64,000 nt of DNA from Mucilaginibacter psychrotolerans (GTDB lineage: Bacteria > Bacteroidota > Bacteroidia > Sphingobacteriales > Sphingobacteriaceae), in the NCBI RefSeq assembly GCF_004519315.1, contig NZ_SOZE01000002.1, positions 62,001-126,000 on the forward strand, in the 5' to 3' direction. Under the pieces are notes generated by a model, which saw only the letters and a program-made list of their open reading frames with translations, was not told where the DNA came from and did no database searches. The position numbers and the translations under genes were made by a program. The stretch's first letter is position 1; each line of letters opens with the position of its first letter. Shown here in pieces: positions 8,077-16,877 of this stretch.

Positions 8077-8601
8077 ATGGATAGAGAAGGTTATTTCAGG
8101 ATAGGCACGGTGCTTAAGACTAAAGGACTTAAGGGCGAGATGCAGTTGTATATGGATTACGATGGCGTGGAGAACATCAACATCACCTCAATGTTTTTGG
8201 ATATCGCCGGCAAGCTCGTGCCTTTTTTTGTAGAATCGATAAAGCACAACCAAAAAAACAGTGCCTACCTGTACCTGGAAGATATCGACACCATCGAAAA
8301 AGCCAGCACCCTGGTGCGCAAGGATATTTTCCTGCCCAATAAAGCCAAACCCAAAAAACGGAAAGAAGATTTCGGCTTAAAAGATCTGAAAGGGTTTATA
8401 GCTGTAGACATCAACGAGGGCGAACTGGGCGAGATTACCGATATCCACGAATTTCCGCAGCAACTGATAGCTGCTGTTACCTATAAAAATAACGAAGTGC
8501 TTTTCCCGCTGAACGAGAGCATTATATTGGGGATAGACCGGGTGAAGAACATCGTAACGGTTGACCTGCCCGATGGCCTGCTGGACGTTTATATGGAGTA
8601 G
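8077..8601 (+). CDS. rimM: Ribosome maturation factor RimM
   Basis: 174 residues, normal length. The N-terminal RimM barrel begins YFRIGTVLKTKGLKGEMQLY and the C-terminal PRC-barrel-like region holds LKGFIAVDINEGELGEITDIHEFPQQ and a VLFPLNESII motif, ending LPDGLLDVY as in the family. It binds S19 and assists 16S rRNA processing and 30S head assembly. It follows rpsP by 142 nt, with two intergenic hairpin elements between, and its stop abuts the stop of a convergent gene at 8602. Confidence 0.95.
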   Translation: MDREGYFRIGTVLKTKGLKGEMQLYMDYDGVENINITSMFLDIAGKLVPFFVESIKHNQKNSAYLYLEDIDTIEKASTLVRKDIFLPNKAKPKKRKEDFGLKDLKGFIAVDINEGELGEITDIHEFPQQLIAAVTYKNNEVLFPLNESIILGIDRVKNIVTVDLPDGLLDVYME

Positions 8602-9279
8602 TCAATTCCCCGCAAACACTACCGATTTTGTCGCCATCCATTTATTAGCCCGCGTTATTTCGCCCCGGTTTGGCGGATTGAGCCGATAACTTGATATCGT
8701 ATCGCCCGTGGCGGTGGCAATAAGGTTAATTTCATAATCGAAATCGGCGGCCTTTACGTAACCAAAAAGCGGCGGCTCTACGCCATATCGGGGCGCGGTT
8801 AGCACATTCAGCACAAAAAGGCCGGCATTGCCCCAATTCGCCGCCTTTTGAGACATGTAACGCTCCCTATCCATCCGCACTTTTATCACCAAATCGGCAC
8901 CAATCATACGGCCAACGCTGTCGGCGGGCATCGTCCATGCGGTACGCAGGTCGGCCATTTTGGTGAGCAAGCGTTTATTCACGGTGTCGGCATCCATCAA
9001 CACTACGGTGTACTGCTGGTTGCCGCGGCCATGGCTGCATTTATAATCAAGCAGGGCCTGTTGCACTTCTGCCTGTAATTCGTGGCTTGCGGTTTGCTCC
9101 TGAGCGTACCAATCGTCCTGCCGCGGCTGTTTGCCGCTATAATAAACATCGGCCGGCAAAACAGCCAGCGTTTTGCTTCCAATGTTATGTTGCGATAGAT
9201 ATGCCTTGTTAACGTAGATGCCGCTGCTGCAGGATGCCAGCATAGCCGAAACGATAAGGATAGGTAGCCTGGTTTTCAT
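8602..9279 (-). CDS. Lipoprotein, DUF799/GNA1162-like
   Basis: 225 residues with a lipoprotein signal (MKTRLPILIVSAMLASC, lipobox LASC). The body starts with KTLAVLPADVYYSG and includes GADLVIKVRMDRERYM and a long strand-rich region, like small outer-membrane-associated lipoproteins of the GNA1162/DUF799 kind, which share the FAVLPP... opening. That assignment is tentative. The stop codon directly abuts the rimM stop. No partner genes of a secretion or lipid-transport system are next to it. Confidence 0.7.
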   Translation of the reverse strand: MKTRLPILIVSAMLASCSSGIYVNKAYLSQHNIGSKTLAVLPADVYYSGKQPRQDDWYAQEQTASHELQAEVQQALLDYKCSHGRGNQQYTVVLMDADTVNKRLLTKMADLRTAWTMPADSVGRMIGADLVIKVRMDRERYMSQKAANWGNAGLFVLNVLTAPRYGVEPPLFGYVKAADFDYEINLIATATGDTISSYRLNPPNRGEITRANKWMATKSVVFAGN

Positions 9280-9572
9280 AGTAAAGCAAATACGGTATAT
9301 GGAGCAGAATATTATCCGTTATAAGAATAAAATAGGGCGGGAGCTACGTTTCAGCGCAGACACTTGCGCTTTGCAAGTTAATTCACCGTCCCCGTAGCTG
9401 TGGGGATTGGTCGCCTCTCTTTTAGGGCGTTAAAGAGGGTGAAAAAGGAACGAAAATACAGCCCCAATGTCTCCACATGTTTGCGCAGCAAATAATGCCA
9501 AAGGTTTCCGGGTCTCGAGCATTTCCAAATAAATTGTAAAAAACATTTTTCATCCATAAACCTAGTTAATAG

Positions 9573-9612
9573 TTGCATTTAATTGACATATCAATTATAA
9601 TTGCATCAATTA
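9573..9612 (+). promoter_or_regulatory. marR-type promoter with two palindromic operators
   Basis: A -33 TTG (9573-9575), 20-nt spacer and -7-like TATAATTG (9596-9603) precede the MarR gene. Two palindromes overlap it: AATTGA-CATA-TCAATT (9581-9596) inside the spacer and TAATTG-CAT-CAATTA (9598-9612) over the -7 box and start site. Both share the half-site AATTG, as expected for an autoregulated MarR dimer. The rest of the 9280-9618 gap holds nothing I can assign beyond a small hairpin near 9361-9377. Confidence 0.6.
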
Positions 9613-9618
9613 AATAAT

Positions 9619-10050
9619 ATGGAAAAATTAGACGGCATACTTTTTTATTCTCTTGAAAAAGCGATTAAGTGTTACAGGCAATTTGCTCAACGCAACATGA
9701 TGAAACATGGCTTTGATTTGACGATAGATCAGTGGCTTGTTTTAAAAGCAATAAGTGACAATCCAGACTGGACGCAGCAGGAAATAGCAGAAGCTGCTTT
9801 TAAAGATTTTGCTTCGGTAACGCGCATTGTCGAAATATTGGTCAAGAAACAATATCTCACCAGAACTATCCACATTAATGACCGCAGAAGATTCAACCTC
9901 ACCCCCACAGATAAGGCAACGGTAAATTTACAAACCATGCAGCCTATAACCGAAAGTAACCGAAAAAAAGCACTTGATGGAATAAGTAAAGACGAAGTGG
10001 CACAGCTTCATGAATATTTAACCAAGATCATCGAAAACTGTAAATCCTAA
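9619..10050 (+). CDS. MarR family transcriptional regulator
   Basis: 143 residues from the ATG at 9619; an in-frame TTG at 9601 lies inside the operator and is less likely. The winged helix-turn-helix is recognisable: LTIDQWLVLKAISDNPDWTQQEIAEAAFKDFASVTRIVEILVKKQYLTR, then the wing with INDRRRFNLTPTDKA. MarR proteins bind palindromes as dimers and are released by small ligands; the two palindromes in its own promoter suggest autorepression. The stop is one base before the start of the S41 peptidase gene, so both are in one operon and the peptidase is a probable target. Confidence 0.9.
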   Translation: MEKLDGILFYSLEKAIKCYRQFAQRNMMKHGFDLTIDQWLVLKAISDNPDWTQQEIAEAAFKDFASVTRIVEILVKKQYLTRTIHINDRRRFNLTPTDKATVNLQTMQPITESNRKKALDGISKDEVAQLHEYLTKIIENCKS

Positions 10051-10051
10051 C

Positions 10052-11023
10052 ATGAATAGATTAAACATAACACTGTCGCTAGTGATGGTTCTTGCAATAG
10101 GCACAACCAATGCGCAAACCGCGAAACTGACGAAAAAAGTGAAATCCGAAACGGTTGCAAGCATCTCCACGAGCCTTAAAGCAAATTATATCTACTTGGA
10201 TACAGCTTTAAAGATGGGCGATTTTATTCAAGGCCAGCTTAAATCGGGCCGCTATGACACCATTCAAACTCAGGCTGTGTTTGCTGCTATACTTACCAGC
10301 GATCTATTGTCTGTGTATCACGACGGCCATTTATCCATTAGTTATGATCCTCTTTTCTCATCTGCCAATGGCAAAACAGATACAATTATGGAAAAAGAGA
10401 GGATGTTAAAATTCAGAAAAAGGGTGAATTTCGGTTTTGACAAAGCAGAGATATTGCCAGGAAATATCGGGTATTTAAAAATTGGTGGTTTTTTTGAGCC
10501 AGATTCTGCCGCTAAAGTAATGACACTCGCTGCATTCCGTTTCGTTAGCAACAGCGGAGCATTGATTATTGATTTGAGGAGCAATATGGGTGGAGATCCA
10601 CGGATGGTGAGTTTCATTTGTGGGTTATTCTTTAATCAACAGACGCATTTGAACGATTTATATTCCAGAAAAGACAAATCCACAACAACATATTGGTCGA
10701 GTCCGGATACAATTATAAAGGGGTTTTACAATATGCCAATTTATATCTTAACCAGTAAACACACCTTTTCAGCTGGTGAAGAGCTAACCTACGACCTACA
10801 GACCCAAAAGCGGGCTGTTATTATTGGTGAAACTACAGCCGGGGGCGCCCATCCGGTACAACCATTTAGCGTTGGCAACGGATTTGTAGCTAATGTGCCT
10901 TTTGCCCGCGCTATTAATCCTATTACAAAATCAGATTGGGAAACAGTAGGGGTCAAACCTGATAAGGATATTCCGGCGGATCAAGCGCTTGATTTTGCAA
11001 TAAGGATGGTGAATCACAAATAG
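10052..11023 (+). CDS. S41 family peptidase-like protein, exported
   Basis: 323 residues with a signal peptide ending around NAQTAK. The C-terminal half has the S41/tail-specific protease fold: GNIGYLKIGGFFEPDSAAKVM, ALIIDLRSNMGGDP, the nucleophile motif HTFSAGEEL (Ser near 242) and VIIGETTAGGAHPVQPF. No PDZ domain is evident, so this resembles the short Bacteroidota S41 proteins homologous to IRBP rather than a classical CtpA. Periplasmic peptidase activity is likely but the substrate is unknown. It is co-transcribed with the MarR regulator. Confidence 0.85.
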   Translation: MNRLNITLSLVMVLAIGTTNAQTAKLTKKVKSETVASISTSLKANYIYLDTALKMGDFIQGQLKSGRYDTIQTQAVFAAILTSDLLSVYHDGHLSISYDPLFSSANGKTDTIMEKERMLKFRKRVNFGFDKAEILPGNIGYLKIGGFFEPDSAAKVMTLAAFRFVSNSGALIIDLRSNMGGDPRMVSFICGLFFNQQTHLNDLYSRKDKSTTTYWSSPDTIIKGFYNMPIYILTSKHTFSAGEELTYDLQTQKRAVIIGETTAGGAHPVQPFSVGNGFVANVPFARAINPITKSDWETVGVKPDKDIPADQALDFAIRMVNHK

Positions 11024-11191
11024 AATCGCTGTATAACCGCCCCCCCCATGCAGCAAACGCTTCAACGATGGCAATTAACAACTACGTTGCTTTCATCAAG
11101 AACAAGGGTTTCTTCTTTCCCGGCAATACCCCCAACCCCTCCCACAAGCAAATAATTTAACCCGTTTAAAACATTCTTGCCCGCGTTTGCT

Positions 11192-11199
11192 TAATTTCG
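11192..11199 (+). promoter_or_regulatory. -7-like box 5 nt before the lutB start
   Basis: TAATTTCG matches TAnnTTTG at seven of eight positions and ends 5 nt before the ATG at 11205, so a leaderless transcript is possible. No clear -33 TTG is seen. Confidence 0.35.
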
Positions 11200-11204
11200 C
11201 ATAA

Positions 11205-12602
11205 ATGGGAAACATCGCAGCGGAATTTTTAGAGACGGCCGAACAGAAAGTGTTCGATACGGACCATCGGCGCATCATCAACCATAACATCGGCAAGTAC
11301 GATGCATCAGTTGCCCGCGGCCTCTCGCGGATGATCAACCTCGATAATTCTAAAAAGAAGGGCCACGCCATCAAATGGAAAGTGATGGAGAACCTGGATA
11401 AGTTCCTGCCTGAGTTTGAAGCCAATTTCCAGAAACGTGGCGGCAAAGTAATCTGGGCCAACGATGCAGAGGAGGCCCAGCGCGAAATACTCAACATCCT
11501 CACCAGGGCAAACGCAAAAACGGTCATCAAGTCCAAATCGATGGCCACCGAAGAAATACACCTGAACGAGTTTTTGGAAAGCAATGATATTGAATCGGTA
11601 GAGAGCGACCTTGGCGAATACATCGTACAATTGCTAGGCCAACGCCCATATCATATTGTTACCCCGGCCATGCATCTTTCTAAGGAGGATATTGCCCGGC
11701 TGTTCCACAATCGTTTCGGCACGCCCATAGATGCCACGCCCGAGCAGCTTACCCAAAAAGCGCGCGAGTTGCTGCGCGAAAAATACCTGCGGGCAGATGT
11801 GGGCATTACCGGTGCCAATTTCCTGATAGCAGATACCGGCAGCATCTCCATCAGCGAGAACGAAGGCAACGCCAGACTCACCACCACCTTCCCCAAAATA
11901 CAGATCAGCATCGTAGGTATAGAGAAAATAATCCCCTCCATTGCCGATTTGGATTTGTTCTTGCCCATGCTGGCTACCCACGGTACCGGCCAAAACCTAA
12001 CCGTTTACAACACCTTGCTCAGCGGCCCGCGCCAACCCGGCGAAACTGATGGCCCGAACGAGATGTACGTCATACTGCTTGATAACGGCCGCACCAACTT
12101 GCTTGCCCAAAAAGAGCAGCGCCAGGGCCTCTACTGCATACGCTGCGGGGCCTGCCTTAATGTTTGCCCTATCTACAAAAACATAGGCGGCCACACATAC
12201 GAAACCGCCTACACCGGCCCCATTGGCTCAGTAATAACACCGCACATGCGCGGCATGGAAGATTTTAAGCACCTAAGCTTTGCCAGCAGCCTTTGCGGGG
12301 CCTGTACCAGCGTTTGCCCGGTAAAAATAGATATCCACAAGATGCTGCTGCTTAACCGCCGCGATGCCGTAAAAGAAAACCTGGTAACCAAAAAAGAAAG
12401 ATGGGGCTGGGCCGGCTGGAAAAAAGGCATGCTGAAACGCAAAACGATGGACTTTTTTAGCGGTAAAATGAAGAATTACCTGCTGAAGCTGTTCTTCAAA
12501 AAATCGTGGGGGCAGTATAAAGAGATGCCCGAGGTAGCCGAAAAATCGTTCAGCAAACAATGGGCAGAGCGTAGTCGGCCCGATAAAAACGAAGAAGATT
12601 GA
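11205..12602 (+). CDS. lutB: LutB-type iron-sulfur lactate utilisation protein
   Basis: 465 residues, usual length for LutB/YkgF. The N-terminal two thirds are a LutB/LutC-type (DUF162) domain (KTVIKSKSMATEEIHLNEFLE; GITGANFLIADTGSISI). Two 4Fe-4S motifs follow: CIRCGACLNVCPIY and CGACTSVCPVKI. With LutA and LutC it oxidises L-lactate to pyruvate. Neither lutA nor lutC is next to it: an S41 gene lies upstream and a reductase-like gene overlaps its stop by one base. lutA/lutC must therefore be elsewhere, or the protein works with other partners. Confidence 0.9.
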   Translation: MGNIAAEFLETAEQKVFDTDHRRIINHNIGKYDASVARGLSRMINLDNSKKKGHAIKWKVMENLDKFLPEFEANFQKRGGKVIWANDAEEAQREILNILTRANAKTVIKSKSMATEEIHLNEFLESNDIESVESDLGEYIVQLLGQRPYHIVTPAMHLSKEDIARLFHNRFGTPIDATPEQLTQKARELLREKYLRADVGITGANFLIADTGSISISENEGNARLTTTFPKIQISIVGIEKIIPSIADLDLFLPMLATHGTGQNLTVYNTLLSGPRQPGETDGPNEMYVILLDNGRTNLLAQKEQRQGLYCIRCGACLNVCPIYKNIGGHTYETAYTGPIGSVITPHMRGMEDFKHLSFASSLCGACTSVCPVKIDIHKMLLLNRRDAVKENLVTKKERWGWAGWKKGMLKRKTMDFFSGKMKNYLLKLFFKKSWGQYKEMPEVAEKSFSKQWAERSRPDKNEED

Positions 12603-13147
12603 TGCGTAAAGTTATCTTGAATGTAGCGGTGAGCCTTGATGGGCTTATAGAGGGCCCAAACGGCGAATACGATTGGTGCCTCGACGATCATGATTACGGC
12701 CTTGCTGATTTTTTTGACAGCATTGATGCCTTATTTATCGGCCGTAAAAGCTATGAATTAATACGTGCCAACCCCGGCATGTTCCCCGGCAAAAAGCTAT
12801 ATGTTTTCTCAGATACGTTGGTGCCCGAGGAAGATGAAGACATAACCATTATTAACACGGCAAACTTCGAACATGCGGTTGAAAGTATATTGAATGATGC
12901 CGGCAAAAGCATCTGGCTGTTTGGCGGCGCAAGCCTCCTTTCGGCATTTATTGCTAAACGCTGGGTAACCGAATTACACCTATCTGTACATCCCGTTATT
13001 TTAGGGGCAGGCAAGCCATTGTTCCAAAATTTGAGCGAGCGGTTGAATCTGCAGTTTATTAGGCAGCAGGTTTATAGCAGCGGCCTTATACAACTGCATT
13101 ATGCTTTAAGCCCAAAGTTTGATATGGAAATGTTGAAAATGCTTTAG
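12602..13147 (+). CDS. Dihydrofolate reductase-like (RibD C-terminal) protein
   Basis: 181 residues starting at the ATG that shares its A with the lutB stop (TGATG), so translation is coupled. MRKVILNVAVSLDGLIEGPNGEYDW is the typical opening of RibD_C/YyaP-type reductases, followed by ALFIGRKSYELI, KLYVFSDTL, IWLFGGASLLSAF and the ELHLSVHPVILGAGKPLF ending. Members bind NADPH and reduce pteridine-like or unknown substrates; many have no known role. Operon membership with lutB is visible but a functional link is not. Confidence 0.88.
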   Translation: MRKVILNVAVSLDGLIEGPNGEYDWCLDDHDYGLADFFDSIDALFIGRKSYELIRANPGMFPGKKLYVFSDTLVPEEDEDITIINTANFEHAVESILNDAGKSIWLFGGASLLSAFIAKRWVTELHLSVHPVILGAGKPLFQNLSERLNLQFIRQQVYSSGLIQLHYALSPKFDMEMLKML

Positions 13148-13156
13148 GGTGAGTTT

Positions 13157-13230
13157 GGACCATGATTTTCTTGATTAAAAGATTACTTGATTGAAATCCT
13201 GCAGTCCATTAATCAGGAAAATCAAGGTTC
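13157..13230. repeat. Intergenic inverted element B
   Basis: The 21-nt arms at 13157-13177 (GGACCATGATTTTCTTGATT...) and 13210-13230 are reverse complements at 17 of 21 positions, separated by a 32-nt loop that repeats the CTTGATT word. It lies between convergent genes and may terminate both. Shares vocabulary with elements A and C. Confidence 0.65.
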
Positions 13231-13236
13231 AGACAA

Positions 13237-14091
13237 TTAGTGTTTATTCCCGAAACCGAACTCACGATAAGTATTCGGCAGTTCATCCTGATTGCTGAAG
13301 GCGAAAGAGAAAGTGGCAAACCAGGTTTCGAAATCGGCGTCGTTGTTTTTAGATGGCTCTATGTGTACGCAGCGCAGCATATAAATACCATCCCTGCTGG
13401 GACTAAAAAACACTTGCCCGTTTGCATCCGAGGCTAGCAATTGTGGGTGTACATTTCCCGATGCAGTTTTGACATACAGCAGCACATTGCTGTTTTGAAG
13501 CGGTTTGCCCATAAAATAAACCACGGCAGCAATATCGTCGCCATAGCTTCTTTTGTAGGGGTTTTGTTTAAGCACAATCTCCAGATCGTTGCCCAACACC
13601 TTACTAAAAGCATTACCCCCGCCGCCATCTACACTCACCAGTGTTTTCAAGTAATAGCGGTATTTCTCTACTAAATTAAGGCGGGTATCGTCTTTTATTT
13701 TATCGGCCAGGTTATTGTAGCCTTGCTTGGTAAGATAAGCTACAAAATCTTCATGCGGTAGTTCGATGATATCATCTTTGGTGTTCAGTTCCACCATTAC
13801 CAGTCCGGCGTTGGTGATGGGGTAACTTAATACCGGCGCGGCACTATCCTTTGCAACCTTTAGCAGGTCGGTTAATTTAGAGCCTTCGTATATGTTGAAT
13901 TTGTTTGTCCGCTTGGCGTTGAAGCGTTCTTCTCCCTCTTGCACAAGGTTATCGCCAGTGAGCAAGTGCACGTTTAGTTTATCGCCTTTATGCAGGTAAA
14001 AGCTTTCGGGCAATAAAAACCCATCTGGTGCAAAGGCAGTTAAGCCCAAAACAGCAAACAAAACAAATAAAATAACGTACAAATGCTTCAT
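13237..14091 (-). CDS. DUF4198 domain exported protein
   Basis: 284 residues from MKHLYVILFVLFAVLGLTAFA; an earlier in-frame ATG at 14121 would put ten residues before the signal peptide and is less likely. The mature protein begins FLLPESFYLHKGDKLNVHLLTGDNL, the typical HEFWL-less variant of DUF4198 (related to the periplasmic NikK/cobalt-nickel transport domain), and ends with a strand-rich transthyretin-like domain (KTASGNVHPQLLASDANGQVFFSPSRDGIYMLRC). Periplasmic or outer-membrane associated; a metal-related role is possible only by family resemblance. No transporter is adjacent. Confidence 0.7.
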   Translation of the reverse strand: MKHLYVILFVLFAVLGLTAFAPDGFLLPESFYLHKGDKLNVHLLTGDNLVQEGEERFNAKRTNKFNIYEGSKLTDLLKVAKDSAAPVLSYPITNAGLVMVELNTKDDIIELPHEDFVAYLTKQGYNNLADKIKDDTRLNLVEKYRYYLKTLVSVDGGGGNAFSKVLGNDLEIVLKQNPYKRSYGDDIAAVVYFMGKPLQNSNVLLYVKTASGNVHPQLLASDANGQVFFSPSRDGIYMLRCVHIEPSKNNDADFETWFATFSFAFSNQDELPNTYREFGFGNKH

Positions 14092-14137
14092 AGCAAAAAG
14101 ATGGATGACGTAAACATACAAAGTTTTAAAAACTTCT

Positions 14138-14145
14138 TAGCTTTA
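14138..14145 (+). promoter_or_regulatory. -7-like box 5 nt before the E1 start
   Basis: TAGCTTTA matches TAnnTTTG at seven of eight positions and ends 5 nt before the ATG at 14151, consistent with a leaderless or near-leaderless mRNA. Confidence 0.35.
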
Positions 14146-14150
14146 CAGGG

Positions 14151-16127
14151 ATGATTTTCGATCGTAAAAATATCGATAATGACGGTTTAATAACTTTCTA
14201 CAAGAAATTATTATTACCGAGGCTTGTTGAAGAAAAAATGCTGGTGTTGCTACGCCAGGGCCGTATAGGCAAATGGTTCTCCGGCATTGGCCAGGAGGCT
14301 ATTGCGATAGGCAGTACCCTGGCTATGGATGCCGATGAATATATTTTGCCCATGCACCGCAACCTGGGTGTATTTACGGCACGTAATATCCCCATTTCGC
14401 GGCTGATGGCGCAATGGCAGGGCAAGCTATCGGGCTTTACCCGCGGTCGCGACCGGTCTTTCCACTTCGGCACACAGGAATATAAAATCATCGGCATGAT
14501 ATCTCACCTGGGCCCGCAGCTGGCTCTGGCCGATGGCATTGCTTTGGCTGATAAGCTAAGCGCGCGCAAAAAAGTAACCCTGGTTTATACCGGTGAAGGC
14601 GCTACCAGTGAGGGCGATTTCCACGAGGCGCTCAACATTGCCGCCGTTTGGAGCCTCCCCGTAATTTTTTTGATAGAGAACAACGGCTACGGCCTGTCAA
14701 CCCCTGTAAACGAGCAATACAAATGCGAATCGCTTGTCGATAGGGCCATTGGTTACGGCATAGAGGGCCGCAAGATTGATGGCAACAACGTGCTGGAGGT
14801 TTACCACACCGTAAACGAACAGGCAAAAAGTATGCGCCAACGCCCCCGCCCGGTGCTGTTGGAGTGCATGACCTTCCGTATGCGCGGCCACGAGGAAGCA
14901 TCGGGCACCAAATACGTACCACCCGAGCTTTTTGAGCAATGGCAAAAGAAAGACCCTCTGGAAACTTTCGAAAAATACCTGTTGCAAGAACAGGTATTGC
15001 GGCCAGATTGGGTGCCCTACCTACGCAACGAGTTTACCAAACTGATAGATGCCGAAATAGAAAAAGTGTTTAACGAGCCGGATATCATCCCTCACGTACA
15101 AACCGAGGTGGATAGTATGTACCGGCTATACAGCATGCCCAAGCACCCGCCTTATGAGGTGTTATCTAACAAACGTTATATTGATGCCATAAGCGATGCC
15201 ATGCGGCAGGCCATGCGCCGCCACACCAACCTTATCATAATGGGGCAGGATATTGCCGAATATGGCGGCGCGTTCAAAATTACCCAAGGTTTTGTGGAAG
15301 AATTTGGCAAGGAACGCGTGCGCAATACGCCCATATGCGAATCGGGCATTGTGGGTACGGCCATGGGCTTATCGCTCAATGGTTACAAAGCTATAGTAGA
15401 AATGCAGTTTGCCGATTTTGTAAGCTGCGGCTTCAATCAGGTGGTAAATAACCTGGCCAAAACTTATTACCGCTGGGGCCAGCCTATAGATGTGGTGATA
15501 CGCATGCCTACGGGTGGCGGCACTGGTGCGGGGCCTTTCCACTCGCAAAGCAACGAAGCCTGGTTTACCAAAACACCGGGGCTGAAGGTGGTTTACCCCG
15601 CCTTCCCCGATGATGCCAAAGGCCTGCTGATGGCCGCCATTGCCGACCCTAACCCGGTAATGTACTTTGAGCATAAGGCCTTGTACCGCAGCATTAGCGG
15701 CAACGTGCCCGACGATGATTATTACGTAGAGATAGGCAAGGCCAACATTGTACGGCCGGGCACAAAGGCGAGTATCATCACTTACGGCTTGGGTGTACAC
15801 TGGGCCATTGAATATGTCGAGAAACACCCCGAACACTCCATTGAGATATTGGACCTGCGTAGCCTGCAGCCCTGGGACAAGGAAGCCGTAGTAAAAACAG
15901 TAAAGAAAACCTCCAAGGTGCTTATCCTGCACGAAGACACGCTCACCAGCGGTTTCGGCGGGGAGCTAGCGGCCTACATTGGCGAGCACTGCTTCAAATA
16001 CCTGGATGCGCCGGTAATGCGTTGCGCCAGTTTGGATACGGCCATCCCGATGAACAAAGCGCTGGAAGATCAATTCATGGCCAAAGCAAGGCTGGAAGAA
16101 TGCATGGATACGTTATTGAAATATTAG
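14151..16127 (+). CDS. 2-oxo-acid dehydrogenase E1, fused alpha and beta subunits
   Basis: 658 residues. Residues 1-325 are E1-alpha: GKWFSGIGQEAIAIG, then the ThDP motif GEGATSEGDFHEALN...ENNGYGLST and FRMRGHEEASGTKY. Residues 335-658 are E1-beta: YIDAISDAMRQAM, IMGQDIAEYGGAFK, GVGTAMG-type turn, ADF and RMPTGGGTGAGPFHSQS, ending with the transketolase C-terminal domain (ITYGLGVHWAIE, LHEDTLTSGFGGELAAYI). Such fusions in Bacteroidota are annotated as branched-chain 2-oxoisovalerate dehydrogenase E1, decarboxylating branched-chain oxo-acids (or pyruvate) onto an E2 lipoyl domain. E2 and E3 are not in the window. Confidence 0.92.
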   Translation: MIFDRKNIDNDGLITFYKKLLLPRLVEEKMLVLLRQGRIGKWFSGIGQEAIAIGSTLAMDADEYILPMHRNLGVFTARNIPISRLMAQWQGKLSGFTRGRDRSFHFGTQEYKIIGMISHLGPQLALADGIALADKLSARKKVTLVYTGEGATSEGDFHEALNIAAVWSLPVIFLIENNGYGLSTPVNEQYKCESLVDRAIGYGIEGRKIDGNNVLEVYHTVNEQAKSMRQRPRPVLLECMTFRMRGHEEASGTKYVPPELFEQWQKKDPLETFEKYLLQEQVLRPDWVPYLRNEFTKLIDAEIEKVFNEPDIIPHVQTEVDSMYRLYSMPKHPPYEVLSNKRYIDAISDAMRQAMRRHTNLIIMGQDIAEYGGAFKITQGFVEEFGKERVRNTPICESGIVGTAMGLSLNGYKAIVEMQFADFVSCGFNQVVNNLAKTYYRWGQPIDVVIRMPTGGGTGAGPFHSQSNEAWFTKTPGLKVVYPAFPDDAKGLLMAAIADPNPVMYFEHKALYRSISGNVPDDDYYVEIGKANIVRPGTKASIITYGLGVHWAIEYVEKHPEHSIEILDLRSLQPWDKEAVVKTVKKTSKVLILHEDTLTSGFGGELAAYIGEHCFKYLDAPVMRCASLDTAIPMNKALEDQFMAKARLEECMDTLLKY

Positions 16128-16135
16128 TATCTTAG
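16128..16135 (+). promoter_or_regulatory. -7-like box between the E1 stop and the next ATG
   Basis: TATCTTAG (seven of eight to TAnnTTTG) starts directly after the E1 stop codon and ends 3 nt before the ATG at 16139. It could give the downstream gene its own leaderless transcript. Confidence 0.3.
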
Positions 16136-16138
16136 CAT

Positions 16139-16591
16139 ATGGTTACTTTGGAAGACATATACAAAGACGACCCCATTGAAAAGGGTATTGACGAAGATGC
16201 GGGACTGGGTGCCGAAGCCATGTTAAAAGCAGGCATTCCAATTTTTTACCGCGACGAGCAGTATCCTGAAACTCTTAAAGGCAATCTATTTATCAAAGAG
16301 TTTTCAATTGGCACTAAACACCTTGTCAGGATGGAATTGACAGCAGACTACAGGCTTTTAGAAGAAGTGGTTGTGATTTTAAAGGAAGTAGATGTTTCTG
16401 GCTGGAGCAATGAGCAATTATTAAAAGCGGGCCATCCGATAACCTATAGCGATGAACAATACCCTGAAACAATGATGGGGGAACTATTTGTTAGAGAATA
16501 TAAAACAGGAGCAAAATCAATAGTACGGCGATTTATATCGGAAGATGGTCGTGCATTGGAAGAAAAGATAAGATCATTAACAACACTATAA
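16139..16591 (+). CDS. Protein of two internal tandem repeats, unknown function
   Basis: 150 residues. Residues 29-77 and 95-142 are clear copies: LKAGIPIFYRDEQYPETLKG against LKAGHPITYSDEQYPETMMG, then LFIKEFSIGTKHLVRM against LFVREYKTGAKSIVRR, with a 66-residue period. The N-terminal 28 residues are unique and acidic. There is no signal peptide or membrane helix, so it is cytoplasmic. It follows the E1 gene by 11 nt but is AT-richer and has its own possible -7 box. I recognise no family. Confidence 0.75.
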   Translation: MVTLEDIYKDDPIEKGIDEDAGLGAEAMLKAGIPIFYRDEQYPETLKGNLFIKEFSIGTKHLVRMELTADYRLLEEVVVILKEVDVSGWSNEQLLKAGHPITYSDEQYPETMMGELFVREYKTGAKSIVRRFISEDGRALEEKIRSLTTL

Positions 16592-16877
16592 AGTCTCCTT
16601 TTTGATAACTCCGGCACAAGGCGTTCACGCGCTGCCATATTCCAGGCTGGCAAATTATGGTGGCTAAACCCAAAGCATCTCCCTTTCATCAGGAGTTATT
16701 CGGTACCGACGAGGCTTAACCTAATACCCACTGCCCTAACAGGCCCTTCATAAAAGCTTTCTCGCCAAAATTCTTTTAGATTGTTTCTAAATAATGGATT
16801 ATGCTTTATAAAGCCGAAACCATTTATATGTTTTGGCTTTTAATAAATACTTTTGCCTAAATAAATCTGAATTAATA
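16592..16877 (+). promoter_or_regulatory. Non-coding gap with the probable sdhC promoter
   Basis: No gene is visible in these 286 nt. TACTTTTG (16848-16855) matches the TAnnTTTG -7 box 22 nt before the sdhC ATG; no clean -33 TTG sits at the expected distance, suggesting activator dependence or a weak promoter. The left part (16600-16720) shows no repeats or remnants. Confidence 0.45.

Noticed and set aside
9378..9578. 66-residue minus-strand frame upstream of the MarR gene
   Set aside because: No start context, no domain, and composition unlike neighbouring genes; the region is non-coding.
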